Shown piece by piece: positions 15,311 through 22,459 of a DNA stretch of 32,845 nucleotides (the first letter of the stretch is position 1; each line of letters starts with the position of its first letter). The notes under the pieces were generated by a model, which was not told the origin of the DNA, searched no databases, and saw only the letters and a list, made by a program, of their open reading frames with translations. The stretch covers positions 1 to 32,845 of IMG/VR virus record IMGVR_UViG_3300034374_005174; one strand, written 5' to 3'. A program made the position numbers and the translations under genes. The stretch comes from a virus.

Positions 15311-17131
15311 CTATTTAGACCAATAGTCATTTACCGCACAGTCAACAACCATTGGTACATTCTTTAGAATAACAGCAGCAGCTTCATTCATTAATTCACT
15401 CATCTTTACTGCCCATTCTGCTGCATATTCTTCAGTTACTTCTGTCTGTATTTCGTCATGTACAGTATGTATTAGACGTACAGGTAAGTCGTGCCTACGA
15501 ATATAGTCATAAATGTAGATTAGTGCAAGTTTAGTCATATCAGCATTACCACCTTGTATAGGATGATTCTTAGATGCACGTTCTATTGCACCTTTTCTAG
15601 CATTATCTGCTGTTTGATAATCACTAAAATATCTTATCCTACCATAAGGCGGTGGTGATTTGATTTTACCTGTGTTCTTACCTTTATTACCTAATGCAGT
15701 TAGAAACTTCTCTACTCTTGGTACACTTCTAAAAAACTTATCAATAATATCTTTAGCTTCATCTTCACTTATCTCAATAGTATTGGCAAGTTTAATATGT
15801 GACATACCATAAGCAAGACCAAAGTTTAAAGTCTTCTGCACATCTCTATATTTAATATCTGGCTTAAATGGTGTTGGTGTTTTAACATCATTAATGTCAA
15901 TGTTAAATGTCATAGCGCATAGTTCACTGTGTAAGTCTTTACCTTCTTTAAAAGCATTAACCCATACAGGGTCTTTACTAAACTCTGCTATAATACGCAA
16001 CTCACAGCCACTATAATCACCACCAACAATCTTATACCCTTGTTCTGGTACAAAGCACTCACGCATCTTACCACCTAACTCTGTTCTTGCAGGTATTTGT
16101 TGTAAGTTAGGATTCTTACAACTAACTCTACCTGTATCTAATATCTGCCAAAAGTCTGTGTGTATTCTACCAGTCTCGTTATTAATGTAACTAAACATAT
16201 TCTCACCAAAACTTGTCTTAAGTTTGTTGAGTTTGTTGTAGTCTAATAACTTATTAACAATAGGTATATGTTTATAGCCAGATAGTGTTTGTGCTGAAGT
16301 ATTTTCTATACTTTTATCTGCTAACCTAAGTAACTCTAACTTTTGTATAGGACTTGACCAATTAACTGCACTACGTTTATGTGCTGCTGTAAATAAGTCT
16401 TGGTAAGTTTCACAATGTGCAACAAAGTCAGGCTCACTACATACAATAGTATCTAACTCATATAAAGTTTTATTTAGTTTGTCATTAATCTCATCAATAA
16501 CTAACTGATATTTGTCTTTATCTAGTTTTATACCGTTGTATTCCATAGCAGCAAATGCAAATACTGCTCTATTCTCTAACCCTAACACGGTATATATGTC
16601 TTGACAGTCACCATTACTCATACCTTCTTTAACTAAACGTCTTATCTGTGCTTCTCTAATATCTTCTAAGTGCATTACATCTTCAGCAGCATAGTTAATT
16701 ACTTGGTCGTTAATTCTATTTCTGTTTATTGTTGCTCTTACACTTTTATCTAAGTTTGCACCACAGTATGTTTTGGCTAACCTGTCAAGACCATAGAAAC
16801 CTTTAAATGTTTCATTACCTGCATTAAGTAATCTTTCTGCAAGTAATGTATCATATACATAATCTAACTGCACACCATGTAACCATAGAAACTTAATGTC
16901 AAACTTTGCATTGTGTAGTATGCAAACTTTGTTTTTAAAGACAGGGTTTAACTCTGCCAGATTAACTTGACGAGCATCTACAACAAACTGGTTCTCTCTG
17001 TCACCTAGTTGTAGCAAGATAATCTTATTGGCAAAGTTAAATTCCCCGTCAGTTTCTGTGTCTAATTGTATGTACTTATGATTCTTAAAGTAATCAATTA
17101 TTGTATGCGTATCTGTTGTGAAATGTATCAT
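15311..17131 (-). CDS. polA: Family A DNA polymerase with 3'-5' exonuclease (606 aa)
   Basis: The N-terminal proofreading domain shows D24-x-E26 (Exo I), a HNAKFD motif ending in D78 (Exo II) and Y-A-A-E-D-V-x-H-L (Exo III). The polymerase domain has motif A G-D-Y-S-G-C-E-L-R-I near residue 371 and motif B R-D-V-Q-K-T-L-N-F-G-L-A-Y-G at about 426-439. Motif C is H-x-V-H-D-E near 555. There is no 5'-3' exonuclease domain, as expected for phage replicative PolA. The motif B Phe (NFGLAYG) is present. Many crAss-like phages carry PolA and others PolB, so this places the phage in a PolA group. The 5' end overlaps the glucosaminidase gene by 38 nt. Confidence 0.95.
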   Translation of the reverse strand: MIHFTTDTHTIIDYFKNHKYIQLDTETDGEFNFANKIILLQLGDRENQFVVDARQVNLAELNPVFKNKVCILHNAKFDIKFLWLHGVQLDYVYDTLLAERLLNAGNETFKGFYGLDRLAKTYCGANLDKSVRATINRNRINDQVINYAAEDVMHLEDIREAQIRRLVKEGMSNGDCQDIYTVLGLENRAVFAFAAMEYNGIKLDKDKYQLVIDEINDKLNKTLYELDTIVCSEPDFVAHCETYQDLFTAAHKRSAVNWSSPIQKLELLRLADKSIENTSAQTLSGYKHIPIVNKLLDYNKLNKLKTSFGENMFSYINNETGRIHTDFWQILDTGRVSCKNPNLQQIPARTELGGKMRECFVPEQGYKIVGGDYSGCELRIIAEFSKDPVWVNAFKEGKDLHSELCAMTFNIDINDVKTPTPFKPDIKYRDVQKTLNFGLAYGMSHIKLANTIEISEDEAKDIIDKFFRSVPRVEKFLTALGNKGKNTGKIKSPPPYGRIRYFSDYQTADNARKGAIERASKNHPIQGGNADMTKLALIYIYDYIRRHDLPVRLIHTVHDEIQTEVTEEYAAEWAVKMSELMNEAAAVILKNVPMVVDCAVNDYWSK

Positions 17132-17693
17132 ATAAACCCATTAAGTATGCTCGTTGTCTCCATGTATTAGATGTGTGATAACCTGCTTTTTGCATACAGT
17201 ATGTAGGCTTATCTGCTCTTTTACATCCTGCATATCTTGGTTTGTTTAATACTTCTATCCACGCATCAACACCTTCTTCTAATGTATTAAATTTAGCAAA
17301 CCTGCATGGTTTAGAACCACAGTCATCATACGCTAAATAGTAATCACCTTCACTCCACTTTATAGCACCTACATTATTAGCTTCTGCCATTAATGTAGAT
17401 GGTTGTCCATCTTTCATACTTTCAAATACTAAATAGCTAAATACAAAGTTAGCACTAAAATCTGTTTTATTACTAACATACTGAATCATATCATAGTATT
17501 TGTTAAATACGTCATAATGATTTTGGTATTTAAAGTCTGGATAATCAGCTACTAAATCTGTATTAGCAATGAAGAACTTAAATGTGTCCACATATTCTAT
17601 TTCTGTATTGTATGTAGGCTGTTCATCATATCTTGGCTGTAATACTAAACCTGCAATAATAACTACTGCTAATACTAACAAATAATCTTTCAT
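17094..17693 (-). CDS. Membrane-anchored glucosaminidase, endolysin candidate (199 aa)
   Basis: Residues 4-19 are a hydrophobic segment after a short charged N-terminus, and no clear signal-peptidase site follows, so a signal anchor is likely. Residues 80-165 fit the glucosaminidase (FlgJ/LytG-type) fold: F-S-Y-L-V-F-E91-S carries the catalytic Glu, followed by E-A-N-N-V-G-A-I-K, then F-x-T-L-E-E-G-V-D-A-W and Y-A-G-C / Y-H-T-S-N-T-W. It should cleave the glycan backbone of peptidoglycan. Four cysteines (two near CGSKPC, two later) could form disulfides in the periplasm. An anchored (SAR-type) endolysin, expressed with replication genes but held inactive until lysis, is a plausible model. Confidence 0.75.
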   Translation of the reverse strand: MKDYLLVLAVVIIAGLVLQPRYDEQPTYNTEIEYVDTFKFFIANTDLVADYPDFKYQNHYDVFNKYYDMIQYVSNKTDFSANFVFSYLVFESMKDGQPSTLMAEANNVGAIKWSEGDYYLAYDDCGSKPCRFAKFNTLEEGVDAWIEVLNKPRYAGCKRADKPTYCMQKAGYHTSNTWRQRAYLMGLYDTFHNRYAYNN

Positions 17694-18016
17694 AATCTAT
17701 TTATTTTTTCTGTGATTAAATAAGGTAATTTTATGTTTTGTTGTATTACTCTATCTAATATCTTAGATAAGGTAATCATCATCAAATCTTCACGCATTTT
17801 AGCAGGGTCATCACCTTGTCTTGTAAATGCTTGTACAAATGATAGATAAACAGGATTTATCTTTTCATCAATTAATAGTCCTTTGTCTGTCAATGCTTGT
17901 ATACTAGGTTTAAATATGTCAAGTTTAAGCATACCTTTTATGATGTGCTTATACTCTACACTTTCTGCATAGTATATACATAGCAATACAAACTTCTGTT
18001 CGTGTGTTAGTTTCAT
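17690..18016 (-). CDS. Hypothetical winged-helix-like protein (108 aa)
   Basis: Residues 1-50 (LTHEQKFVLLCIYYAESVEYKHII...IQALTDKGLLIDEK) follow the pattern of a winged-helix domain in which the last strand pair is 'L..KGLL..'. The rest is helical. No family is recognised. It overlaps the RadC-like and glucosaminidase genes by 4 nt each. Confidence 0.55.
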   Translation of the reverse strand: MKLTHEQKFVLLCIYYAESVEYKHIIKGMLKLDIFKPSIQALTDKGLLIDEKINPVYLSFVQAFTRQGDDPAKMREDLMMITLSKILDRVIQQNIKLPYLITEKINRL

Positions 18017-18435
18017 AATTTGCCTTCATCTCTTAAACTATAATAATCATTCTTACCTACAATAATACTGTCAAGTAATTCTATATCAAACAACATTAAT
18101 GCCTTAGATAGTTTAGTAGTTATGGTTAAATCAGCCTGGCTTGGTCTTAAATTACCTGATGGGTGATTGTGTATCATAATTACCCCTTTACAATAAGTAT
18201 CTAATGCAGTCTTACAAATACGTTTAACGTCAATTATACTGCCTGTATCTGACCCGATTGTATGTGGGTCTTCTATATACAACGGTATGTTGGCATTGTT
18301 TAGATAAATAACAATTACCTTTTCGTAAGGTAAATTATCATACAAATGCGCCACCATATCATACACGCCTTTACTTGTCGTTATCTGGCTGTATTCTATT
18401 GTTTCTTCCTGTACTATTAGTCCTACTCTTTTCAT
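18013..18435 (-). CDS. RadC/JAB-domain (MPN+) protein (140 aa)
   Basis: Single MPN/JAB domain with the RadC signature H89-N-H91-P-S-G-N-L-R-P-S-Q-A-D102, the JAMM zinc motif (HxH then Asp after ten residues). A preceding beta-strand region is V-I-V-I-Y-L-N-N and the 'D.K.I.K.A' helix region follows. The N-terminal helix-hairpin-helix of full RadC is missing, so it is the short, plasmid/phage form. The biochemical role of RadC-type proteins is unsettled; a metalloprotease or DNA-related function has been proposed. Its 5' end overlaps the HTH gene at 18371-18676 by 65 nt, unusually long. Confidence 0.85.
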   Translation of the reverse strand: MKRVGLIVQEETIEYSQITTSKGVYDMVAHLYDNLPYEKVIVIYLNNANIPLYIEDPHTIGSDTGSIIDVKRICKTALDTYCKGVIMIHNHPSGNLRPSQADLTITTKLSKALMLFDIELLDSIIVGKNDYYSLRDEGKL

Positions 18436-18676
18436 ATTCTTTTATTATGTTATTTAAATGGTGATTAGAAACTTGTTTATAAGTAGTAGCATAAGAACAG
18501 TTAAGCTGCTTTGCTATGTACTTATAGTCTTTGCCTTCGTATCTTAACATTGCTATATACAAACGTTTAGCTAATATAGCCTGTCTATCGCATCTTTTAC
18601 CCATAATGGCAGTATATGTGCTATATGGTGAGATACCAAGATAGTCTGCTATTAATACAACTATGTCATCTTTCAT
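18371..18676 (-). CDS. DnaA-C-terminal-like HTH protein (101 aa)
   Basis: Residues 24-75 run MGKRCDRQAILAKRLYIAML, RYEGKDYKYIAKQLN, CSYATTYKQVSNHHL. This matches the DnaA domain IV-type helix-turn-helix scaffold ('R....v.aR.i...l......s...ia...gr...tv......'). It is near the promoter end of the long replication operon, so it may bind the origin or regulate that promoter. It resembles the protein at 3059-3454 in layout. Confidence 0.55.
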   Translation of the reverse strand: MKDDIVVLIADYLGISPYSTYTAIMGKRCDRQAILAKRLYIAMLRYEGKDYKYIAKQLNCSYATTYKQVSNHHLNNIIKEYEKSRTNSTGRNNRIQPDNDK

Positions 18677-18882
18677 TTTATTTTTGTTTTAGAAACGTAG
18701 AGTGAAGGAGATTGTCCAATAATTTTATATATAGCACGAGCATCTGGATATTTTTTTATCCAATCTTCATTTTTAAACCAAGATTGATTTGCAGGGATTT
18801 CAAACCCCATATTACATTCTGGGTATTCTACATATAAAATTTCTTTTAGTTCAAAACGTAAATCATTGTATTTTCCTTTCAT
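18673..18882 (-). CDS. Small hypothetical protein, first gene of replication operon (69 aa)
   Basis: Unrecognised 69-aa basic protein (MKGKYNDLRFELKEILYVEYPECN...). The 'NQSWFKNEDWIKKYPDARAIY' segment suggests a short helical unit. Being the most upstream gene of the long minus-strand operon, it follows the probable operon promoter at about 18890-18960. Confidence 0.55.
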   Translation of the reverse strand: MKGKYNDLRFELKEILYVEYPECNMGFEIPANQSWFKNEDWIKKYPDARAIYKIIGQSPSLYVSKTKIK

Positions 18883-18997
18883 TTTAAGTTTATTTATAGA
18901 TATATATAATGTGGTTGTTTTTGTGTGTTGAGTGAAATGGTGTTAAAATGGGTTAGGGGTTCTAATAACCAACTGCACATACACAAGCACCAAATAT

Positions 18998-19051
18998 AAA
19001 AAAACTACCGTGTCTCATCTTATTGTTAAAAAAACAACCATGTCCTATCTT
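18998..19051. repeat. Tandem pair of 24-nt imperfect repeats, 30-bp period
   Basis: The copies at 18998-19021 and 19028-19051 share A7, C-W-A-C-C-R, TGTC and ATCTT, differing at four positions. A 30-bp period is about three helical turns, so a protein bound to both copies would face the same side. They lie about 120-170 nt upstream of the first gene of the replication operon, which suggests an operator or activator site. Confidence 0.6.
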
Positions 19052-19066
19052 CATTTAATAAAAAAA

Positions 19067-19099
19067 TATACTACAACACTATTACAGCATTGTAGCATA
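19067..19099 (-). terminator. Intrinsic terminator (possibly bidirectional)
   Basis: A 10-bp stem pairs TATACTACAA at 19067-19076 with TTGTAGCATA at 19090-19099 (one wobble or mismatch, 13-nt loop). On the minus strand a run of T residues follows (plus-strand A run 19060-19066). On the plus strand TATTTTTAA follows, so it could stop transcription both ways. It closes the unit 19780-19116. Confidence 0.7.
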
Positions 19100-19115
19100 T
19101 TTTTAAATGTGTGTG

Positions 19116-19268
19116 TTATAGATTTATAACACGTTTGTCTTCTATACCATCTATGCACCAGACTTTTACTACTCGGTTATTTTCGATAGTGTAGTAGGTG
19201 TAAGACCGTCTTTGGACAAACTTGAACCTTTTGTTTAGGTCTGCAACTAATTGCTTTAAGTCTTTCAT
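19116..19268 (-). CDS. Small basic hypothetical protein (50 aa)
   Basis: A short frame from ATG at 19268 to TAA at 19116 encodes 50 residues, starting MKDLKQLVADLNKRFKFV and containing a beta-like stretch RRSYTYYTIENNRVVKVWCID. It is 17 nt downstream of the paralogue gene at 19286-19780 and is followed by a terminator, so it forms a two-gene unit. The sequence looks coherent (amphipathic helix plus hairpin), but no family is recognised. Confidence 0.55.
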   Translation of the reverse strand: MKDLKQLVADLNKRFKFVQRRSYTYYTIENNRVVKVWCIDGIEDKRVINL

Positions 19269-19285
19269 AATCTACAGTTTAATGG

Positions 19286-19780
19286 TTATACAGATGCGGT
19301 AATGTCAACTTTAGGCATTAAGTATTCAGGTACTCTATGTCCATAAAATTTAGCACAATTATCACCACCAAGTTTAACTTCGGCATACTGGTATAGGTCT
19401 AACCCTTCGTACTGCATAATTTCACCAGTTTTAGGGTTAGCAACAGGGCTATTCTTCCATGGTGTTTTGTGTGTAGTACGATAGACAGTAGCACTTAGTT
19501 CAGCATCACCAAACAATGCTTCGTAAGTTATAAACTTACCTTTGCTTGTTTGTGTGTCAAACTTAGTTTTGTCATACGGTAGTATTGCTGTGAAGTTAAA
19601 TTCTGTACTACCACCTTGCGTTATGCTTAGTAGTGGGTTACTACTGTTGGCATAGCCTTGTGGTAATTCAGACCTTGGTATGCTACCTTTCAACACAATA
19701 ATCATCTGACTTGTGTTGTTTTCTGATTGCCATACCATAGGTGTTCCATCTTCGTTGTAGTACAAGCTTAATTTGCTCAT
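19286..19780 (-). CDS. Phage protein of a two-member paralogous family, copy A (164 aa)
   Basis: A beta-rich soluble protein of 164 aa. It shares a pattern with the protein at 22775-23293: K-G-[ST]-I-x-R-[ST]-E-L-P near the N-terminus, later V-Y-x(0,1)-R-T-T, then G-[EK/R]-I, and [LP]-L-Y-Q-Y. Function is unknown. Both copies are lead genes of short units bounded by long noncoding spacers, an arrangement suited to strong, independent expression. An abundant DNA-binding or anti-host protein is possible, but nothing in the sequence decides it. Confidence 0.7.
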   Translation of the reverse strand: MSKLSLYYNEDGTPMVWQSENNTSQMIIVLKGSIPRSELPQGYANSSNPLLSITQGGSTEFNFTAILPYDKTKFDTQTSKGKFITYEALFGDAELSATVYRTTHKTPWKNSPVANPKTGEIMQYEGLDLYQYAEVKLGGDNCAKFYGHRVPEYLMPKVDITASV

Positions 19781-20040
19781 AGTTTAAGTGTATTTAATTA
19801 ATTAACAATGACCTTTTAACACATAGGAATTTCTCACTATGTAACTTGTAACATACTAAACCGTATTCTACCGATAAAGAATCACTATTACAAGAGGTTT
19901 CAACTTTTATTTAGACACGTTTAAGTCACTACTAACTAATATAATGTGTCTTAATTTACCAGCAGTTGACTGGCGGTAATTAAATTATATACTTAAATTA
20001 ATAGTCATCATCAGATTGTTTTCGTGTTTTTTACAGTTGG
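19781..20040 (-). promoter_or_regulatory. Structured noncoding spacer (260 nt)
   Basis: No gene is seen here. It contains two pairing elements. AGACAC at 19913-19918 pairs with GTGTCT at 19946-19951. Next to it is a hairpin at 19953-19981, where AATT-T-ACC pairs with GGTAATT and an inner CAG pairs with CTG. Neither is followed by a clear U-run on the minus strand, so they may be leader structures of the gene at 19286-19780 or RNA-processing sites. Confidence 0.45.
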
Positions 20041-20259
20041 TTATGTGTTTAGATATATAATTCCATACTGTAAGCGAAGCCAAGCTATTATATCTTTATC
20101 AGATACATAGTAAGCTTCTATATCAGTTATATCTTGTTTTAGTATATAGAACATACTTTGTAAGAAACCTAATTGGCTAACTAATTCACTAATATATTCT
20201 AAATCTTTAGTTAGCAGATTTCTGTTTTGTAACTCAACTATTAATTCTAGTTCTTGCAA
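20041..20259 (-). CDS. Small hypothetical protein with probable TTG start (72 aa)
   Basis: The frame starts with TTG at 20259 (encoding MQELELIVELQNRNLL). The TTG is directly preceded by AAAAACTACAAAAA, the same leader that precedes the ATG starts at 20609 and 21835, which strongly supports this non-ATG start. The protein is helical, hydrophobic-rich but without a membrane span, and unrecognised. It lies 20 nt downstream of 20280-20609 in one unit. Confidence 0.6.
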   Translation of the reverse strand: MQELELIVELQNRNLLTKDLEYISELVSQLGFLQSMFYILKQDITDIEAYYVSDKDIIAWLRLQYGIIYLNT

Positions 20260-20279
20260 TTTTTGTAGTTTTTAATACA

Positions 20280-20609
20280 TTAGCATGATACCCAACTATG
20301 GCAGACATATTTTGACTGTAAGAAATCAATGATTTTTTCAATAGTTGGTAATTCTTCTTGCCACATATCAGATTGTTGGTAATAATTTCTTACAGAATTA
20401 TCACCGTCTTCTAATACTCTACCACTTGCAAGTTGAAAACCTATACTATCAAACCAGTTAAATGTGTTGTCTGACTTAGTACAGTCACCTCCATAATATT
20501 TAGGGTGTACTTCAACATTTAACAGTTCTTTGCAAATAATTTCATCTACATTACTAAGTGATACAGGTTTACTTGTAACCTTGTCAATTAACAGAAAATT
20601 TATTGCCAT
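20280..20609 (-). CDS. Hypothetical protein (109 aa)
   Basis: Soluble 109-aa protein with no recognised domain (MAINFLLIDKVTSKPVSLSNVDEIICKEL...). It has four cysteines, with two at the extreme C-terminus (VCHSWVSC). The ATG is preceded by the shared leader AAAAACTACAAAAATG. Further upstream is the 72-nt stem-loop at 20638-20709, so its mRNA leader would be highly structured. Confidence 0.65.
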   Translation of the reverse strand: MAINFLLIDKVTSKPVSLSNVDEIICKELLNVEVHPKYYGGDCTKSDNTFNWFDSIGFQLASGRVLEDGDNSVRNYYQQSDMWQEELPTIEKIIDFLQSKYVCHSWVSC

Positions 20610-20637
20610 TTTTGTAGTTTTTAAAGTTATAAAAATC

Positions 20638-20709
20638 GTATTATTAGTATAAGTTTACGAATGCCACGCAATTTTATAAGGACTGTAATTCCTTTTATAC
20701 CAATAATAC
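20638..20709 (-). other. Long stem-loop in the leader of 20280-20609
   Basis: The arms GTATTATT-A-GTATAA at 20638-20652 and TTATAC-C-AATAATAC at 20695-20709 pair over 14 of 15 positions. An inner hairpin, AAGGA/TCCTT at 20678-20682 and 20690-20694 with a 7-nt loop, touches the right arm. An alternative local pairing of TATAAGGA with TCCTT-TATA would compete with the outer stem, so the RNA could switch between two forms. Confidence 0.55.
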
Positions 20710-20858
20710 TAGCTTTAAAAATCACCCATAAGTTTGATGGACTTATGTCAATTTTAGTTAGTAGAAAAATGACCTACAAAGACTAAGCTCAGCCTTGGCA
20801 TACCTGACTAAAGTATGACTATTAGGGCTCATAGTATAGTCAATACTACTATAAGGCA
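20710..20858 (-). promoter_or_regulatory. Structured noncoding spacer with two more hairpins
   Basis: CATAAGT at 20727-20733 pairs perfectly with ACTTATG at 20741-20747 (7-nt loop). TAGTAT at 20832-20837 pairs with ATACTA at 20843-20848 (5-nt loop), just beyond the stop of 20859-21083. No gene is seen between. The latter may act at the 3' end of the upstream unit; the former falls in the leader of 20280-20609. Confidence 0.45.
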
Positions 20859-21083
20859 TCACCCTTTACGCCCACATTTAATCTTACCTATGACTTTCAT
20901 ACCTGCTCGTACATAACCACGGTGTGAGTGCGTGTAACGTTGTAAGACTTTATTATCTTCTACAAATACTTGTAATGATGCCCAACAACATCCGCAGCCT
21001 TCTTGCCAATAATATGTTTTTTGCCTTTTTGCATAGTTTTTGGCTTGTGATACGGTATTAAATACTATAAATTTGTCTTCCAT
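20859..21083 (-). CDS. Small Cys-rich basic protein (74 aa)
   Basis: A 74-aa protein with T-Y-Y-W-Q-E-G-C-G-C-C-W in the middle and a basic C-terminus ending KIKCGRKG. The C-G-C-C cluster plus a later Cys and two His (THSH) could bind metal, but no known zinc-finger spacing is evident. It starts 2 nt after the stop of 21086-21835, so the two are co-translated. Confidence 0.6.
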   Translation of the reverse strand: MEDKFIVFNTVSQAKNYAKRQKTYYWQEGCGCCWASLQVFVEDNKVLQRYTHSHRGYVRAGMKVIGKIKCGRKG

Positions 21084-21085
21084 CT

Positions 21086-21835
21086 TTACTTGTATTTGTT
21101 ATGTGGTATATTATCCCACTGTTTACCTGCAAAAGACAATATTTCTTTACCTGGAAATATTTTTTCTGCACATTGTGTAGCAATACGGTCATCATATACA
21201 CCATAATCACCAGATTGTGCGTATAAAATAACTTTATTGTCAAAGGTTCTTAGCCATCCTCCGTTTATGGTAGACCAGTTGTCTAACATAAATATGCCAC
21301 TTATGGCACTATGGCCGTTAGATACAAACCCATAAGGGTCGAATCTAAACCTGTATTCGTTTTCATCTAACCTGCTTTGTTGGATAATAAACTTTTTACC
21401 TACGGTGTTTTCATAGGTACTGTAGTTTAAGTGATTAGAATATACTTGATAGGCAATATCTTGCAATTTCCTATTTAGCGTATAGACTTCATCACTTGCA
21501 TTTTTCCAGTATTTTTCGTAGTCAGGTTCTTCATACTCTAACTCTAATTCATCTTCCTCTTTTTTCTTCTTTTCTTCAGCTTGTAAATAGTTAATTAACT
21601 TTAGAAGTTCTGCTTCTTTTTCAATCATAGCATTGTATCTTTCTGGTTGTACTACAGATAAAAATTTATCCATTTTTTCTACAGGTATATCCCAGTTCCA
21701 ATGTCCACCAGCAAATGCTTTAAAGTCATTAGCATCTACTGCTAGGTTATAACTTCTAGTAGCTAGATTGATGGTTTCAGAATCATAACTTAGGACTTTG
21801 TAAACACCTTTACGGCTGTGTAAGTGTATTCTCAT
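21086..21835 (-). CDS. Hypothetical phage protein with acidic central linker (249 aa)
   Basis: I choose the ATG at 21835 (MRIHLHSRKGVYKVL) over the in-frame TTG at 21874 because the shared leader AAAAACTACAAAAATG ends at this ATG. The N-terminal about 75 residues form one globular unit. Residues about 85-115 are a charged helix and linker (EEKKKKEEDELELEYEE), and the C-terminal half is a beta-rich domain with several Tyr/Trp/Gly turns. No catalytic motif is seen and no family is recognised. Confidence 0.65.
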   Translation of the reverse strand: MRIHLHSRKGVYKVLSYDSETINLATRSYNLAVDANDFKAFAGGHWNWDIPVEKMDKFLSVVQPERYNAMIEKEAELLKLINYLQAEEKKKKEEDELELEYEEPDYEKYWKNASDEVYTLNRKLQDIAYQVYSNHLNYSTYENTVGKKFIIQQSRLDENEYRFRFDPYGFVSNGHSAISGIFMLDNWSTINGGWLRTFDNKVILYAQSGDYGVYDDRIATQCAEKIFPGKEILSFAGKQWDNIPHNKYK

Positions 21836-21874
21836 TTTTGTAGTTTTTAAAGTTAAAGAAGTTCTGTACTGCAA

Positions 21875-21903
21875 CTGCGGCAGGTTTAATGTGGTAAACT
21901 ACC
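21875..21903 (-). repeat. 29-nt repeated hairpin element, copy 1
   Basis: 25 of 29 positions are identical to 22703-22731. The core can fold as GTTTA-loop-TAAAC with flanking GG/CC pairs. On the minus strand each copy follows a terminator, and this copy lies about 40 nt upstream of the ATG at 21835. Terminator then element then gene suggests a promoter or leader element that restarts transcription. Confidence 0.6.
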
Positions 21904-21931
21904 ACCATGTTACCTACCTTTGTATAAATAA

Positions 21932-21955
21932 AAGTAAGGCTGTTACACCTTACTT
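21932..21955 (-). terminator. Intrinsic terminator after 21963-22220
   Basis: AAGTAAGG at 21932-21939 pairs perfectly with CCTTACTT at 21948-21955 (8-nt loop). On the minus strand a T-rich tract (TTTTATTTAT) follows, and the hairpin begins just after the stop of the upstream gene. A strong intrinsic terminator. Confidence 0.75.
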
Positions 21956-21962
21956 ATAATCA

Positions 21963-22220
21963 TCAATCAATTCCAAATATATCCTCCTCGTATACATGTC
22001 TAATAGATTTGCTTTTTTCTTTGTTTATATAATCTATCAAACCTTGTGGGTAGTGCCAACTCCACCCTTCACCAGGTATTGTCTTGACATAGCCTTGAAT
22101 AACACCATTTTTGGCAAAGTAAATTATGTAATTGTTGCCAAGGTTAAAGTCTTTTTCGTGTAGTGCTACAGTTGTGTACCCAGCATTTTCTGCGTTGGCT
22201 AAAACAGTAGTTAAGTCCAT
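21963..22220 (-). CDS. Hypothetical protein, single-gene unit (85 aa)
   Basis: ATG at 22220 (MDLTTVLANAENAGYTTVALH) is preferred over the in-frame GTG at 22262, which falls in the repeat at 22247-22262. It is a small alpha/beta-looking protein with E-G-W-S-W-H-Y-P near residue 50; no family recognised. It stands alone between a 0.55-kb structured leader and its own terminator. Confidence 0.6.
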   Translation of the reverse strand: MDLTTVLANAENAGYTTVALHEKDFNLGNNYIIYFAKNGVIQGYVKTIPGEGWSWHYPQGLIDYINKEKSKSIRHVYEEDIFGID

Positions 22221-22246
22221 AATACATGTTTTTGAAGTTAAGAAAA

Positions 22247-22262
22247 TAAGCAGTTTATACAC
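22247..22262 (-). repeat. 16-nt direct repeat, copy 1
   Basis: TAAGCAGTTTATACAC here is repeated exactly at 22444-22459. This copy ends 27 nt upstream of the ATG at 22220 and continues into a short AAGCA/TGCTT hairpin. In AT-rich phage DNA two exact 16-mers 197 bp apart in a noncoding spacer suggest a shared protein- or RNA-binding site. Confidence 0.65.
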
Positions 22263-22443
22263 ATGCTTAGGTGTTAAGACCTTATAACTACCAATTATCT
22301 TCCTTTTGCAGTGGCTCAGAAAGGTTTAAAGTAACCTGTTAGCTATCACCGTCGAAGCGTCCTCGTTTTACGGGTTGTACTTCCCCAACTTCATGCACTT
22401 GCCAGTGCAACGATGTCAATTCATCCCAACGGCTTTCGGTCTT

Positions 22444-22459
22444 TAAGCAGTTTATACAC
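22444..22459 (-). repeat. 16-nt direct repeat, copy 2
   Basis: Exact second copy of TAAGCAGTTTATACAC, in the middle of the structured region. The bases after it form TACACT/AGTGTA. Similarity to copy 1 continues weakly for about 15 more bases, suggesting a partial duplication of a leader segment. Confidence 0.65.

Larger units (their letters stand above)
18883..19115 (-). promoter_or_regulatory. Control region of the replication operon
   Basis: This 233-nt noncoding stretch separates the terminator of the 19.1-19.8-kb unit from the first gene of the long operon. It holds the tandem repeats at 18998-19051, the terminator at 19067-19099 and an A/T-rich tract (minus strand TTATATATATC near 18897-18910). 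A promoter must lie here if the upstream terminator works. I see no clean Bacteroidota TAnnTTTG box, so the phage may use its own promoter type. Confidence 0.45.
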
